Below are positions 8,983 through 17,780 of a stretch of DNA of 47,000 bases, piece after piece. The translations under genes and the position numbers were made by a program. The notes under the pieces were generated by a model. That model was not told the origin of the DNA and searched no databases. It saw only the letters and a program-made list of their open reading frames with translations. How positions within the stretch are numbered: position 1 is the first letter of the stretch; every line of letters begins with the position of its first letter. The DNA comes from Nocardia sp. (GTDB lineage: Bacteria > Actinomycetota > Actinomycetes > Mycobacteriales > Mycobacteriaceae), in the NCBI RefSeq assembly GCF_025465275.1, contig NZ_JAODNK010000059.1, forward strand, positions 1 through 47,000, given 5' to 3'.

Positions 8983-9387
8983 ATGCGACTGCTCAGCATT
9001 GTTTCCATTGCCGCACTCGGGCTCACGGTCGCCGGTTGTTCGTCCGGCTCCGATTCGGCGCCGGCCACCACGACAACTGCCTCCGCCGCCGTGGTGGGCG
9101 TCAAGGACTGTCTGTCCCAACCGGAGTCGCATCCGAAGGACATCACCATCACCTGCGCCGACGCCAATCTGTCCGTCGCCGGAATCGATTGGGAGAGCTG
9201 GACCGGCGATTCGGCACGCGGGAAGGGCACACAAAATCGCAATACTTGCGAACCTTCGTGCGCCGCTGGCACACACGAATCGCTACCGGTCACAGTCGAA
9301 CTGACCGACCCGGTCGACGGCTACTTCAGCCGGATCACGGTGACCGCAACGGACCTCCCCGCGCAGACCTATCCCCTGCCCAACTAG
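8983..9387 (+). CDS. small secreted lipoprotein of unknown function
   Basis: 134 aa from the ATG at 8983; the reading frame is open further upstream, but that part lacks signal-peptide character. Signal peptide MRLLSIVSIAALGLTVAGC ends in a clean lipobox (LTVAGC) followed by a Ser/Thr/Ala linker. The mature part has four cysteines (in VKDC, ITC, NTC and PSC) that could form two disulfides, and beta-strand-like sequence. TAGATT lies eight bases before the ATG, so the transcript may be almost leaderless. No family recognised. Confidence 0.75.
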   Translation: MRLLSIVSIAALGLTVAGCSSGSDSAPATTTTASAAVVGVKDCLSQPESHPKDITITCADANLSVAGIDWESWTGDSARGKGTQNRNTCEPSCAAGTHESLPVTVELTDPVDGYFSRITVTATDLPAQTYPLPN

Positions 9388-9498
9388 GGCAATACCCTCC
9401 CAGTGGTCTCGTTTCGTCACGTAACAAAGGATTTTCGGCTCGCGATGGGATACGCATCCGGTTTGCCGGATCGGTGACTACCCGAGGGAAGCTCCAGC

Positions 9499-9696
9499 AT
9501 GAATTCACACACTCTCCTGTTAATGCCTGTTCTGATCCTCGCGGCCTTCGGAATCGGTGTGTGGCTCGGTATTCGCTCGACCATCTGCGAGCGAGCCCGA
9601 AGACGTGCCGACAGCAAACCCGCTACCGTGCTGATACATGAGCGCGAATTCGACCCGCACGGTGGTAGTTACCGGCGCATCGTCCGGTATCGGTAA
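9499..9696 (+). CDS. possible small membrane protein
   Basis: 65 aa. One hydrophobic helix (LLLMPVLILAAFGIGVWLGI) follows a short N-terminus, then a basic cytoplasmic tail. A GAGGGAAG Shine-Dalgarno-like stretch lies about 8 nt before the ATG, which is the main support. It overlaps the start of the SDR gene by 59 nt in another frame, and that is the main argument against it. A small hairpin (ATCCGG, TTTG, CCGGAT at 9456-9471) sits just upstream and may end the preceding lipoprotein transcript. Confidence 0.33.
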   Translation: MNSHTLLLMPVLILAAFGIGVWLGIRSTICERARRRADSKPATVLIHEREFDPHGGSYRRIVRYR

Positions 9697-10453
9697 GGCG
9701 ACTGCCACAGCCTTCGCGGCGCGAGGGCACAAGGTCATCGGCACCAGTCGCAATCCGAGCTCCCTCGCCGAGGCCGACCGGGTGCCGGGCGTCGACTACC
9801 GGGCCCTGGATCTCACCGATCCCGAATCGATCGCAAGCTTCACCGCCGCACTGGGTGCGGTGGACGTGCTGATCAACAATGCCGGTGAAAGCCAGGCCGG
9901 ACCGCTCGCAGAGCTGCCGACCGACGCGATCGAACGCCTCTTCCAGCTCAATGTGTTCGGCGCGGTGACGCTCACCCAGGCGGTGCTGCCCGGTATGCGC
10001 GCACGCGGCTACGGGCGGGTTGTGATGGTCGGGTCCATGCTCGGCAGCTTCCCCATGCCGTATCGCTCGTCCTATGCGGCGGCCAAGGCCGCGCTGCGCG
10101 GGTTCGCGACCGCGGCGCGCTTCGAGGAGTCGCCGTTCGGCGTGTGGCTCACCACCATCGAGCCCGGGCAGATCGATACCGGACTGCGCGAGCGGCGCAC
10201 CAAGTACATCGACGAAGGTTCCGCGCACACAACGGATTTCGCCCGCTTCATGGCCAAAATGGATGAGAAGCAGGGACAGGGCATTACGCCGGAGAAGGTC
10301 GCCGAGACCATTCTCGGTGCGGTCGAGGCCGATCGGCCGAAGCCGCTGTATGCAGTGGGCAGCAATGCGCCGCTCATGTTCGCGGTACGCCGGCTGCTGC
10401 CGCGCTCGGTGATGGAGCGGCTCATCGCGGCCTCCTACGGGCTGAAGCGCTGA
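9638..10453 (+). CDS. short-chain dehydrogenase/reductase
   Basis: 271 aa, typical for a classical SDR. The Rossmann cofactor motif TGASSGIGKATA is at about 12-23, NNAG at about 86-89, the catalytic Ser on the strand ending VMVGSMLGSF, and the active-site YAAAK just after. It catalyses NAD(P)-dependent oxidation or reduction of an alcohol/ketone; the substrate is unknown. An Arg after the first strand (TSRNP) hints at NADPH preference. It converges on an acyl-CoA dehydrogenase gene with only 9 bp between stops. Confidence 0.93.
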   Translation: MSANSTRTVVVTGASSGIGKATATAFAARGHKVIGTSRNPSSLAEADRVPGVDYRALDLTDPESIASFTAALGAVDVLINNAGESQAGPLAELPTDAIERLFQLNVFGAVTLTQAVLPGMRARGYGRVVMVGSMLGSFPMPYRSSYAAAKAALRGFATAARFEESPFGVWLTTIEPGQIDTGLRERRTKYIDEGSAHTTDFARFMAKMDEKQGQGITPEKVAETILGAVEADRPKPLYAVGSNAPLMFAVRRLLPRSVMERLIAASYGLKR

Positions 10454-10462
10454 ACCGGTTTC

Positions 10463-11611
10463 TCACGTGAGTTTCAGGTCCCGGCCGATGATTTCGCGCA
10501 TGATCTCGGAGGTGCCGCCGTAGACCCGGGTGACGCGGGCGTCGGCGGCGGCGCGGGCGATCGGGTACTCGCGCATATAGCCGTAGCCGCCGAACAGTTG
10601 TTGACAGCGATCCAGGCAGCGGAATTCCATCTCCGAGGCCCAGAGTTTGGCCTTCGCGGCATCGGCGGGGGTGAGTCGACCGGCGTTGAGTTCCAGGACG
10701 CACTTGTCGACGAAGGCCTCGGCCACCGAGACCTCGGTCGCCACATCCGCCAGGACAAATTTGGTGTTCTGGAATCCGCCGATGGGTTGACCGAAAGCTG
10801 TTCGGGCGCTGACATATTCGATGGTCGTGCGCAGTCCGGCGCGGGCTCGTGCCAAACATGCCACGGCGATCTGCATGCGCTCCTGCGGCAGATTCCGCAT
10901 CAGATACTCGAACCCGCGACCCACCTCACCGAGCACATTCTCCTTCGGCACCTTGACGTCGGTGAAGATGAGCTCCGCTGTGTCCTGCGAATGCAGGCCC
11001 AGCTTGTCGAGATTGCGACCGCGTTCGAATCCCGGCATGCCGCGTTCGAGCACCAACAGGGTCACACCTCGATGCCGGTCGGGCGAGGTGCGCACCGCGG
11101 TGATGACAAGATCGCCGTTGATTCCATTGGTAATGAACGTCTTCGCGCCATTCACCACGAAGTGGTCGCCCATATCCACTGCGGCCGTGCGGATTCCGGC
11201 AACATCGGAGCCCGCGCCCGGCTCGGTCATCCCGATGGCGGCGATCGTCGTGCCCGCGACGAATCCTGGCACCCAGCGCTCCCTCTGCTCCTGCGTGGTC
11301 AACTGGGTGAGGTACGGCGTGCAGATGTCATTGTGCAGAGCGAGATTCAGCCCCACCCCGGCGCAGTCGGCATCCATGAACTCCTCGATGAGGATCTGAT
11401 TGAACCGAAAGTCCGCCACCCCCAATCCCCCGTACTCCCTGGGCGCCGCAAACCCCACCAGCCCGAGCTCCCCCGCCCGCGCGAACACGGCCCGCGGCAC
11501 AATCCCCGCGTCCTCCCACTCCACATAGTGCGGCGCAACCTCTTTGCGCACGAACCCCCGCGCCAACTCCGCGAAGGCGCGGTGATCATCCTCGTAATGC
11601 CCACGTTCCAT
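10463..11611 (-). CDS. acyl-CoA dehydrogenase
   Basis: 382 aa from the internal ATG (MERGHYEDDHRAF), which matches the usual family N-terminus and has GATGAGGG just upstream; a longer in-frame start at 11665 adds 18 unlikely residues. Family signatures: AIGMTEPGAGSDVAGI for FAD/substrate binding, then the C-terminal helical domain with CQQLFGGYGYMREYP and a final RVYGGTSEIMREIIGR. It oxidises an acyl-CoA to the trans-2-enoyl-CoA, passing electrons to ETF. Chain length or branching preference cannot be read. No other beta-oxidation gene is adjacent. Confidence 0.94.
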   Translation of the reverse strand: MERGHYEDDHRAFAELARGFVRKEVAPHYVEWEDAGIVPRAVFARAGELGLVGFAAPREYGGLGVADFRFNQILIEEFMDADCAGVGLNLALHNDICTPYLTQLTTQEQRERWVPGFVAGTTIAAIGMTEPGAGSDVAGIRTAAVDMGDHFVVNGAKTFITNGINGDLVITAVRTSPDRHRGVTLLVLERGMPGFERGRNLDKLGLHSQDTAELIFTDVKVPKENVLGEVGRGFEYLMRNLPQERMQIAVACLARARAGLRTTIEYVSARTAFGQPIGGFQNTKFVLADVATEVSVAEAFVDKCVLELNAGRLTPADAAKAKLWASEMEFRCLDRCQQLFGGYGYMREYPIARAAADARVTRVYGGTSEIMREIIGRDLKLT

Positions 11612-11678
11612 ACCCTCATCGTCCGGGTTCCACAGGCTCGGATACCAGACAATCGCGGCCACCATCGACCGCTCACCG

Positions 11679-12635
11679 CTACTGCCGGGGTGGGTTCTTC
11701 AGGAGGTAGTCGGTGGCCGCCCGGCCGACCGTGTAGGCGTTGTCGAGGCCCAGTTTGAAGCCGGCGGTGGAATGGTCCAGGTGGTCGAGGACAGATTGGC
11801 CGGGGTGCGGTTGGTCGAAGTTGCTCACCGTGCGGAGGGAGAGGTAGCGGTTCAGGTGGCCGTGGGCCTTCAGGGCGGTGGCGGTGGCGTTGTCTTCCAT
11901 TTGAGTGGTGCAGTAGGTGCCTTGGGATTTGGTGCGGATGTCCATGATGTAGCGGGCGGTATCGGAGAGGAGTTTTCCGGAGTAGAAGTCGTCGCCGGTC
12001 ATGGTGTCGCACTTCATGACCGCGGGGGTGCGGCCTTCCTGGCCGGGGTAGGCGGCGCGCTCGGCGGCGGCTTCGGGGCTGTCGGCGAGAACGACAGCGC
12101 GGGTGGCGTCGAAGACCTTGTCCACCAGTCCCGCATTCAGCTCATAGGCGGCGGTGTTGTAGTCCTCGACGGGGCGGAAGCCGTAGGGAACATCGGGGAC
12201 TTCGGCGGGGTCGAGGTGGTTGCCGAGGTCGAAATCGACCAGCCGGTGCGCCCAGACGGCCGAGCCGAGTGTGGCCTGATCGGGTGGGCTGCCCGCGATT
12301 CCGGCGGTCAGGAAGTACGCCTTCGAGAAGTCGAACTTGTCGCTGCCGAGGATGGCCATCATGGTGGCGGCGGCATTCGCCTTGCCCTGGCCGGTCTCGG
12401 CCACGCAGAGGTGATCGTTATTGCAGCGCACCGGCTGGTAGGCGCCGGGCACCTCGACCGTGGTGGGCAACTGCTCATGCTGCAGCCAGACATCGTGTTC
12501 CGGATCGAACATGGTGATGACCAGCACCCCGACTTCGACTTTGTCGGAGTTGCTCGTCGAATCTCCGGCGCACCCGGTCAAGGCGAGAGCAGCCACCCCG
12601 AGAACAGCAGCAAACTTCCAGCAACTGGTAGGCAT
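11679..12635 (-). CDS. purine nucleoside permease (NUP)-family lipoprotein
   Basis: 318 aa. The signal peptide ends in the lipobox LTGC-AG, so the protein should be lipid-anchored outside. The mature part has the NUP pattern: KVEVGVLVITMFDPEHDVW, a Gly-rich GQGKANAAATMMAI, then AYFLTAGIAGSPPD and the C-terminal TVGRAATDYLL. NUP was defined from a Candida nucleoside transporter, yet the fold resembles nucleoside phosphorylases and there is no membrane domain here. In bacteria it is more likely an extracytoplasmic nucleoside-binding or nucleoside-cleaving protein. It is divergent from the mycolyltransferase gene, with 127 bp between. Confidence 0.82.
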   Translation of the reverse strand: MPTSCWKFAAVLGVAALALTGCAGDSTSNSDKVEVGVLVITMFDPEHDVWLQHEQLPTTVEVPGAYQPVRCNNDHLCVAETGQGKANAAATMMAILGSDKFDFSKAYFLTAGIAGSPPDQATLGSAVWAHRLVDFDLGNHLDPAEVPDVPYGFRPVEDYNTAAYELNAGLVDKVFDATRAVVLADSPEAAAERAAYPGQEGRTPAVMKCDTMTGDDFYSGKLLSDTARYIMDIRTKSQGTYCTTQMEDNATATALKAHGHLNRYLSLRTVSNFDQPHPGQSVLDHLDHSTAGFKLGLDNAYTVGRAATDYLLKNPPRQ

Positions 12636-12762
12636 CGCGCCAGAATAGGCGGCTTGTGGCCGTTTTCGGGTCGGGACACGGAAGAGCAGCGACTTTGCCT
12701 GAGCGACAGCGGGATTCGGGTGTTGTCGGTTACTTTGAGAGAGGCAGGTGGGAGGTATACGG

Positions 12763-13758
12763 GTGGATACAGCTGCACTGACCGGGAAACAGCGGGTGGT
12801 TTATCGCTGGTTGAGGAAGACCGTCACTGTCATAACGACAGCTGTGCTGGTGGCGTCTGTCGGTGCGGCGGTGGCCGCAGCGGCGCCGGACCGTGCACCG
12901 ATATTGCGCTCTCCGGCGGGCGGTACCCAGGATCTCTGGGTGCCGTCCAGCATGGGACCTATCAAAGTGCAGGTGCAGTGGGCGGCTCGCGGCGGTAGCG
13001 CGGCCCTCTATCTGCTCGATGGTCTCCGGGCGCCGAACGACCACAGTCAGTGGACCTCCGATACCGACGCGCTGCGCCAATTCGCCGGTGACAATGTCAC
13101 TTTGGTGTTCCCGGTCGGTGGCCACTCGAGCTTCTATACCGATTGGTACCGGCCGAGCAGCACCAACCGTCAGGCGACAACCTACAAGTGGGAGACCTTC
13201 CTGACGAAGGAGCTGCCGGCCTTCCTGGCGAAGTACGGGGTGTCGCGCACCAACGACGCCATTGTCGGGGCCTCCATGGGCGGCAATGCGGCACTGACAA
13301 TTGCCGCCCACCATCGCGACCAGTTCAGGTTCGCCGGATCTTTCTCGGGCTTCTTGCATCCGACGTATCCGCTCTGGGGCGAAGCGATGCGCGCGGCCAT
13401 GCGGGACGAGGGCAACTTCGATGTCGACGATATGTGGGGTCCGTCCGGGGATCCCGCCTGGACCCGCAATGACGCCACCGACCAGGCCGAATCGCTACGC
13501 GGCCTGCCGATATACGTCACGTCGGGCAATGGGGTGCCCGGCCTGCCCGACGTGCCGTACGGAATCGTCAATACTGTGAATGCGATGGGCCTGGAGGCGA
13601 TGGCGCTGACCGCCACCCGGATTTTCGGAGATCGACTCGCGGCGTTGGGAATCGGCGCGCGCATCGACATCGGCAATGGCACACACACCTGGCCCTATTG
13701 GCAACAAGCCCTCACAACGGCCCATCCGATGATCCTCGATGCGCTGGGTGCGCACTGA
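12763..13758 (+). CDS. antigen 85-type mycolyltransferase (alpha/beta hydrolase esterase)
   Basis: 331 aa from the GTG preceded by GGAGGT with 7-nt spacing; an upstream in-frame GTG at 12748 would place that ribosome site inside the gene. A signal peptide (about 1-40) precedes mature sequence closely following Ag85: LYLLDGLRAPND, GGHSSFYTDWY, YKWETFLTKELP, the nucleophile Ser171 in GASMGGNAAL, MWGPSGDPAW and the catalytic His in GTHTWPYW. The Glu of the triad is probably in GLEAM. Ag85 enzymes move mycolates between trehalose monomycolates and onto arabinogalactan, so this supports a mycolic-acid-bearing envelope. Whether it is a main enzyme or a paralogue cannot be told. Confidence 0.93.
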   Translation: MDTAALTGKQRVVYRWLRKTVTVITTAVLVASVGAAVAAAAPDRAPILRSPAGGTQDLWVPSSMGPIKVQVQWAARGGSAALYLLDGLRAPNDHSQWTSDTDALRQFAGDNVTLVFPVGGHSSFYTDWYRPSSTNRQATTYKWETFLTKELPAFLAKYGVSRTNDAIVGASMGGNAALTIAAHHRDQFRFAGSFSGFLHPTYPLWGEAMRAAMRDEGNFDVDDMWGPSGDPAWTRNDATDQAESLRGLPIYVTSGNGVPGLPDVPYGIVNTVNAMGLEAMALTATRIFGDRLAALGIGARIDIGNGTHTWPYWQQALTTAHPMILDALGAH

Positions 13759-13761
13759 CTC

Positions 13762-15186
13762 TCAGGCCGGGGCCTCGAGATCGGCTTCGATCTCGGCCAG
13801 AATGCCGGGACGGCGCCGGGCGGCCAGCCACAGCCAGGCTGCGCCGACCATCAGGTAGGCCAGGAAGATGTAGGGGAACAGATCGACCGGCCACGGCGGC
13901 AGCGGATAGAAGCTGCCGACCGTCGGCACCAGCAGAAAGACGAAGGCCAGCACCGAGCCGGCCAGTGCGGACCGCGAGAGTGCACCGAGTTTGCGCAGAT
14001 ACACCGGCGCCGCCACCACAACCATGAAATAGGCGAGCAGGAACCCGAAGGCGGCGAGCGTGCCGGCGTCATTGAAGATCGTCAGGACATCGGTCTGCGA
14101 GGACCAGAGTGCGGGTACCGCCACCATGAGCACGATGTAGCCGGTGAGCGCGGCCGACGGTGTCGCATTGGCGGCGTGCACCTTTCCCAGCGCCGCCGGG
14201 AACACCGAGTGCCGCGCCATCGGATAGATCAGCCGCGCACCGGCATTGAGGCACGACAGCGACAGCGCGAAGAAACTGATCATGGCGCCGAGGGCGATCG
14301 GCAGTTTGAAGTAGCCCACATTGTCGAGATCGGCGAGGGTGTTCAGCGGCATGGCCAGGGTGTCGAGGCTCGCGCTCGAATCGCGGGTGCCGTAGACCTC
14401 GACATAGCTCATCACCACGAAGAACAACCCCGCGATGACCAGGCTCCACACCACCGCGCGCGGAATATTGCGCAGCGGACTGCGCGCCTCGCCGCCCAGC
14501 GCGGTGGCGCTCTCGAATCCGACGAGGCTGAAGATGCAGGCGACCACGGCCAGGCTCATCCCCCGCGGCGAGGTGCCGTGCAGGGTCAATTGATCGGTAT
14601 CGACGTGCACGCCGTGCGCGAAGACCACCACAACCGCCAGGGCCAGAATGCAGACGACCGAAATACCCTCGAGCGCCAGGGTGAGCATCGACGACAGGCG
14701 GACATCCTTCACCGCCAGTGCCCATGCTGCCACTCCGAGAATGACGAAGAAGACGACCGAGGGAATTGCGGAGTGAATACCCAGCAGGCTCAGAACTTCT
14801 CGGCTGAATATGGTGAATCCCGTCATTCCGGCAATGCCGATGAACAAATAGCACCAGATGAGCGTCCAGCCCGACAGCACACCGCTGACCGGTCCGAGGC
14901 CGCGGCCGATATAGGCGTACATGGATCCCGGCGAGGTGGAGCGCCGGGCGAATTGATTGAGGTTGTAGGCGACGAACAGCAGCATGCCGGTGCCGAAGAG
15001 GTAGGCCATCCAGGTCCCGGAACCGGCCGAGGAGAAGGCCAGCGGGATGATCAGGGCCGCGGTCATCGTCGGCGAGATCAGGGCCACCGACTGGGCCAGC
15101 AGTGCGGGAAATCCCAGCGCTCCCGTCCGAAGTCCGGTGGCCGGTGCGGTCACCGGTGTCGACGGTTCGATTTCTGTATAGCTCAT
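13762..15186 (-). CDS. APC-superfamily amino acid/amine permease
   Basis: 474 aa with about 12 hydrophobic helices, including the typical N-terminal TM1 region (SVALISPTMTAALIIPLAF), YLFGTGMLLFVAYNLNQFARR and a conserved GFESATALGGEARSP segment in the TM6-TM7 loop. It is expected to import an amino acid or amine by proton or cation coupling. AAGGAAA lies 7 nt before the ATG. It lies downstream of the aldolase and DapA-family genes on the same strand but after a 221 bp gap with a hairpin, so it may have its own promoter. It is plausibly the uptake system for the compound those enzymes degrade. Confidence 0.9.
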   Translation of the reverse strand: MSYTEIEPSTPVTAPATGLRTGALGFPALLAQSVALISPTMTAALIIPLAFSSAGSGTWMAYLFGTGMLLFVAYNLNQFARRSTSPGSMYAYIGRGLGPVSGVLSGWTLIWCYLFIGIAGMTGFTIFSREVLSLLGIHSAIPSVVFFVILGVAAWALAVKDVRLSSMLTLALEGISVVCILALAVVVVFAHGVHVDTDQLTLHGTSPRGMSLAVVACIFSLVGFESATALGGEARSPLRNIPRAVVWSLVIAGLFFVVMSYVEVYGTRDSSASLDTLAMPLNTLADLDNVGYFKLPIALGAMISFFALSLSCLNAGARLIYPMARHSVFPAALGKVHAANATPSAALTGYIVLMVAVPALWSSQTDVLTIFNDAGTLAAFGFLLAYFMVVVAAPVYLRKLGALSRSALAGSVLAFVFLLVPTVGSFYPLPPWPVDLFPYIFLAYLMVGAAWLWLAARRRPGILAEIEADLEAPA

Positions 15187-15225
15187 GCGACGTTTCCTTG
15201 TTCATTCCCCCGGGAATATCTGGCA

Positions 15226-15237
15226 CACACGAGTGTG
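15226..15237. promoter_or_regulatory. CACAC/GTGTG dyad upstream of the APC permease
   Basis: A perfect inverted repeat, CACAC-GA-GTGTG, centred about 45 bp upstream of the permease start. It resembles the ACAC/GTGT sites in front of the XRE-cupin regulator at 17113-17144, though with a 2-nt rather than 3-nt spacer. It could let that regulator control the permease as well as the divergent enzymes. Confidence 0.35.
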
Positions 15238-15339
15238 ACCACATCGCATTTCCGGCAAGCAGCTCGCCGTTAAGGAGTCGTAAATAGGATCTCACGCGGG
15301 AATTTCGCCGGGTAATTCCGAAAAGGACATGCCGAAGGG

Positions 15340-15372
15340 CCGCCGATACGAAAGTCGAATTCGTATCGGCGG
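15340..15372 (-). terminator. hairpin between DapA-family gene and APC permease
   Basis: Two perfect 13-nt arms (CCGCCGATACGAA and its complement) enclose a 7-nt loop. On the minus strand it lies 36 nt after the DapA-family stop, with TTTT about 13 nt beyond the hairpin. It is probably a terminator or attenuator that lowers permease expression relative to the enzymes; a symmetric operator is the alternative. The remaining 221 bp gap holds no gene. Confidence 0.55.
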
Positions 15373-15407
15373 ACCCTATTTTCGCTATATATCTTTCGAG
15401 CCCGACA

Positions 15408-16295
15408 TCAATCGCGCACGGCGGCGACCAAAATCTCCAATTCATCGGCGACTTCGGTCTCCAGTGGCAGCAACGGGCGGCGCGGGTCGCCGGCCTCGAA
15501 GCCCAGTCCGCGCAGCCCCGCCTTCACCGTCGCGGGCAGGGCGCGGCTGACCAGCAAGCGCAACAGCGGCTCGAGCCGCGCGAAGAGCGCATCGGCCTGC
15601 TCGATCTCATTGTCGCGCAGCAACTTCCAGAACTGCACCACCTGCTCGGGCACCAGGCACGGTGCGGCGGTACACCAACCGGCCGCACCGGCCTGGAAGG
15701 CGCTGCGCGCCAGCGGATTGCTGCCATTGAAGAACGGCACCTCGCCGCCGCCCAGTTCGACGATCCGGTGCATCCGGCCGATATCGCCCGTCGACTCCTT
15801 GATCATGGTGATGTTGTCGACCTCGGCGACCAGCCCGACCAGGAACTCCGGCGACATATCGATGCCCGTGGTGCCCGGGTTGTTGTAGACCATGACCGGA
15901 ATCCCGACCGACTCGGCGACCGCGGTGAAGTGCTGCCGCAGTTCGCGTTCGGTGAGCTTCCAGTACGAGACGGGCAGCACCATGATCGCGGTGGCGCCAC
16001 AGCTTTCCGCGATCCTGGCCCGCTTGATGGTGCCCGCGGTGGTGAGCTCCGAGACGCCGACCACGGTCGGCACCCGGCCGGCGGTGTGGCCGATGGATTC
16101 GCTTGCCACCACCGTCCATTCGTCATCGTCGAGATAGGCGTTCTCGCCGGTACTGCCCAGCGGTGCGATCGCATCGACGCCGGCGTCGATCATGCGATCG
16201 ATCAGTATGTGCAGGGCGGCGGCGTCGACCTTCTCCCCGTCGCCCGAGAACGGCGTCACCGGGTACGCCACGATTCCAGAAACAGTTGCAGGCAT
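15408..16295 (-). CDS. DapA-family (N-acetylneuraminate lyase superfamily) aldolase/dehydratase
   Basis: 295 aa, the normal length for this TIM-barrel class I aldolase superfamily. Seen: the substrate loop GSTGENAYL (about 47-55), the conserved Tyr137 in VMVYNNPGTTG and the Schiff-base Lys166 in MIKESTGD. Members include dihydrodipicolinate synthase, sialic acid lyase and dehydratases or lyases of keto-deoxy sugars and aromatic pyruvates. The pairing with a class II aldolase-like gene and a permease argues for catabolism rather than lysine synthesis. It starts 4 bases after the upstream stop, with GGAG 7 nt before the ATG, so the two are one operon. Confidence 0.88.
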   Translation of the reverse strand: MPATVSGIVAYPVTPFSGDGEKVDAAALHILIDRMIDAGVDAIAPLGSTGENAYLDDDEWTVVASESIGHTAGRVPTVVGVSELTTAGTIKRARIAESCGATAIMVLPVSYWKLTERELRQHFTAVAESVGIPVMVYNNPGTTGIDMSPEFLVGLVAEVDNITMIKESTGDIGRMHRIVELGGGEVPFFNGSNPLARSAFQAGAAGWCTAAPCLVPEQVVQFWKLLRDNEIEQADALFARLEPLLRLLVSRALPATVKAGLRGLGFEAGDPRRPLLPLETEVADELEILVAAVRD

Positions 16296-16298
16296 TGA

Positions 16299-17096
16299 TC
16301 ACTCCGAATTGTCGAGCTCGAACACATCTGGATGACGCCGGAGCACCCGGCGCGCATAGTAGGCGAAATTCGCCTCACTACGTTTGGGGCGGAGCGTCCA
16401 GTCATGGGCTTCGGCGGCCAGACGTGGCGGCAGCGGCTTGATTTCGCCCGCCGCCATGGCGAGCAGCTGCAGTTGCGCGGCACGTTCGATGAGGTGTGCC
16501 AGCGAGCACGCCTCCTCGATGGTGGCGCCGACCACGAGCTGCCCGTGATGGGCGAGCAGAATCGCCCGCTTGTCGCCCAGGGCCGCGGAAATGATTTCGC
16601 CCTCTTCATTGCCGACCGGCACGCCGGGCCAATCCGGCAGGAAGGCGCAGTCGTCGTAGAGCGGCGCGATATCCATCTGCGAGATCTGTAGCGGAATCTC
16701 GAGCATCGACAGCGCGGCGACGTGCAGCGGATGGGTGTGCACGATGCAGTGCACATCGGGCCGGGCGCGGTAGATCCAGCTGTGAAAGCGGTTGGCGGGG
16801 TTGGCCATTCCCGCACCCTCGAGCACGGTCAGATCCTCGTCCACGAGCAGCAGATTGGCGTCGGTGATCTCGTCGAAGCCCAGGCCCAGCTGCTGGGTGA
16901 GGAACGTTCCGGGCGCTTGTCCGCGGGTCGAGATCTGCCCGGCGAGCGCCGAATCGTGACCGGCATCGGACAGGGCCCGGCAGGTCAGGGCGATCTTCTG
17001 CCGGTCGGTCCAGCCGCTGATCGGTATTTCGGTGCGCATGGCGCGCTCGGCGGCCGCCATCAGTTCGGCTTTGCCGAGGTTCATCGTTGTAGCCAA
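16299..17096 (-). CDS. class II aldolase/adducin-family protein
   Basis: 265 aa. The adducin/aldolase fold is shown by the N-terminal GHDSALAGQIS, the metal-binding HTHP (His120 and His122) and a third His near 192 in LLAHHGQLVVG. Family members cleave phosphorylated sugars or decarboxylate/aldol-cleave hydroxy acids using zinc; this subgroup is often poorly defined. It is the first gene of an operon with the DapA-family enzyme, divergent from the XRE-cupin regulator whose paired operators lie just upstream. The substrate is unknown. A second Met at residue 5 is an alternative start. Confidence 0.87.
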   Translation of the reverse strand: MATTMNLGKAELMAAAERAMRTEIPISGWTDRQKIALTCRALSDAGHDSALAGQISTRGQAPGTFLTQQLGLGFDEITDANLLLVDEDLTVLEGAGMANPANRFHSWIYRARPDVHCIVHTHPLHVAALSMLEIPLQISQMDIAPLYDDCAFLPDWPGVPVGNEEGEIISAALGDKRAILLAHHGQLVVGATIEEACSLAHLIERAAQLQLLAMAAGEIKPLPPRLAAEAHDWTLRPKRSEANFAYYARRVLRRHPDVFELDNSE

Positions 17097-17112
17097 CAGC
17101 CAGCTCCTTCAG

Positions 17113-17144
17113 GACACATAGTGCACAATAGGACACCTTGTGTC
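17113..17144. promoter_or_regulatory. paired operator of the XRE-cupin regulator
   Basis: Two similar sites lie in the same orientation: GACAC-ATA-GTGCA (17113-17125) and GACAC-CTT-GTGTC (17132-17144, a perfect dyad). Each is preceded by G, and they are 19 bp apart, about two helical turns, so two dimers would bind the same face of DNA. They sit between the aldolase start (17096) and the regulator, where an autoregulatory repressor would bind. The regulator is the natural candidate by position. Confidence 0.55.
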
Positions 17145-17202
17145 ATCACGATACCCTGAGTTTCCTGCTGCGCAACCGGGCGCACGACAACGAGGAGTGG
17201 AT

Positions 17203-17772
17203 GTGTCCGCGTTCCTGAGATCGCATCGCCGCCGAATGGGTCTGTCGCTGGACGCCCTCGCCGAGCGCACGGGTCTGACGAAGAGCTACATCTCCAAAAT
17301 CGAACGCGGCCTGAGCACACCGTCGATCGCGGTGGCACTACGCATCGCACACGTCCTGAATGCCGATGTCAGCCAGCTGTTTTCCGAGAATCCGGATCGC
17401 AGCGCATTATTGGCTATCGGGCGCAGCAGTGAACGCGCCGAGCCCGCGCCGACCGGGCCGGCGAATTATCAGCCCCTGGCCACCCAGATCGTGGGAAAGG
17501 CGATGCAGCCCTTCGTCGTCACGCCCAGCACCGAACCGGGCGCCAGTCATGTGGATCATCACGGCGATGAATTCGTCTTCGTGCACAGGGGCGCCGTGGA
17601 GGTCTCCATCCCGGGCAATGTGATCACGCTGAACGAGGGCGACAGCCTCTACTTCGACGCCGACACACCGCATCAGCTGCGCTCGATCTCGGCGCAGCGG
17701 GCGGAGGTGATCATCGTCGTGCACGATCGCGACGCCGCGGAGGTTCCCGCGGCGCCGCGATCGCGTGCTTGA
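17203..17772 (+). CDS. XRE-family regulator with cupin domain
   Basis: 189 aa from the GTG preceded by AACGAGGA with 6-nt spacing; in-frame GTGs at 17197 and 17140 are alternatives, the latter falling inside the paired operator. The N-terminal HTH (about 1-60) reads LRSHRRRMGLSLDALAERTG then LTKSYISKIERGLSTPSIAV. The C-terminal cupin barrel (about 115-180) has DHHGDEFVFVHRGAVEV and DADTPHQLRS, whose His/Glu residues could bind metal or ligand. Such MerR-independent HTH-cupin proteins repress or activate adjacent catabolic operons in response to the substrate. Here the divergent aldolase/DapA-family operon is the obvious target. Confidence 0.9.
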   Translation: MSAFLRSHRRRMGLSLDALAERTGLTKSYISKIERGLSTPSIAVALRIAHVLNADVSQLFSENPDRSALLAIGRSSERAEPAPTGPANYQPLATQIVGKAMQPFVVTPSTEPGASHVDHHGDEFVFVHRGAVEVSIPGNVITLNEGDSLYFDADTPHQLRSISAQRAEVIIVVHDRDAAEVPAAPRSRA

Positions 17773-17780
17773 GGTGCGTT

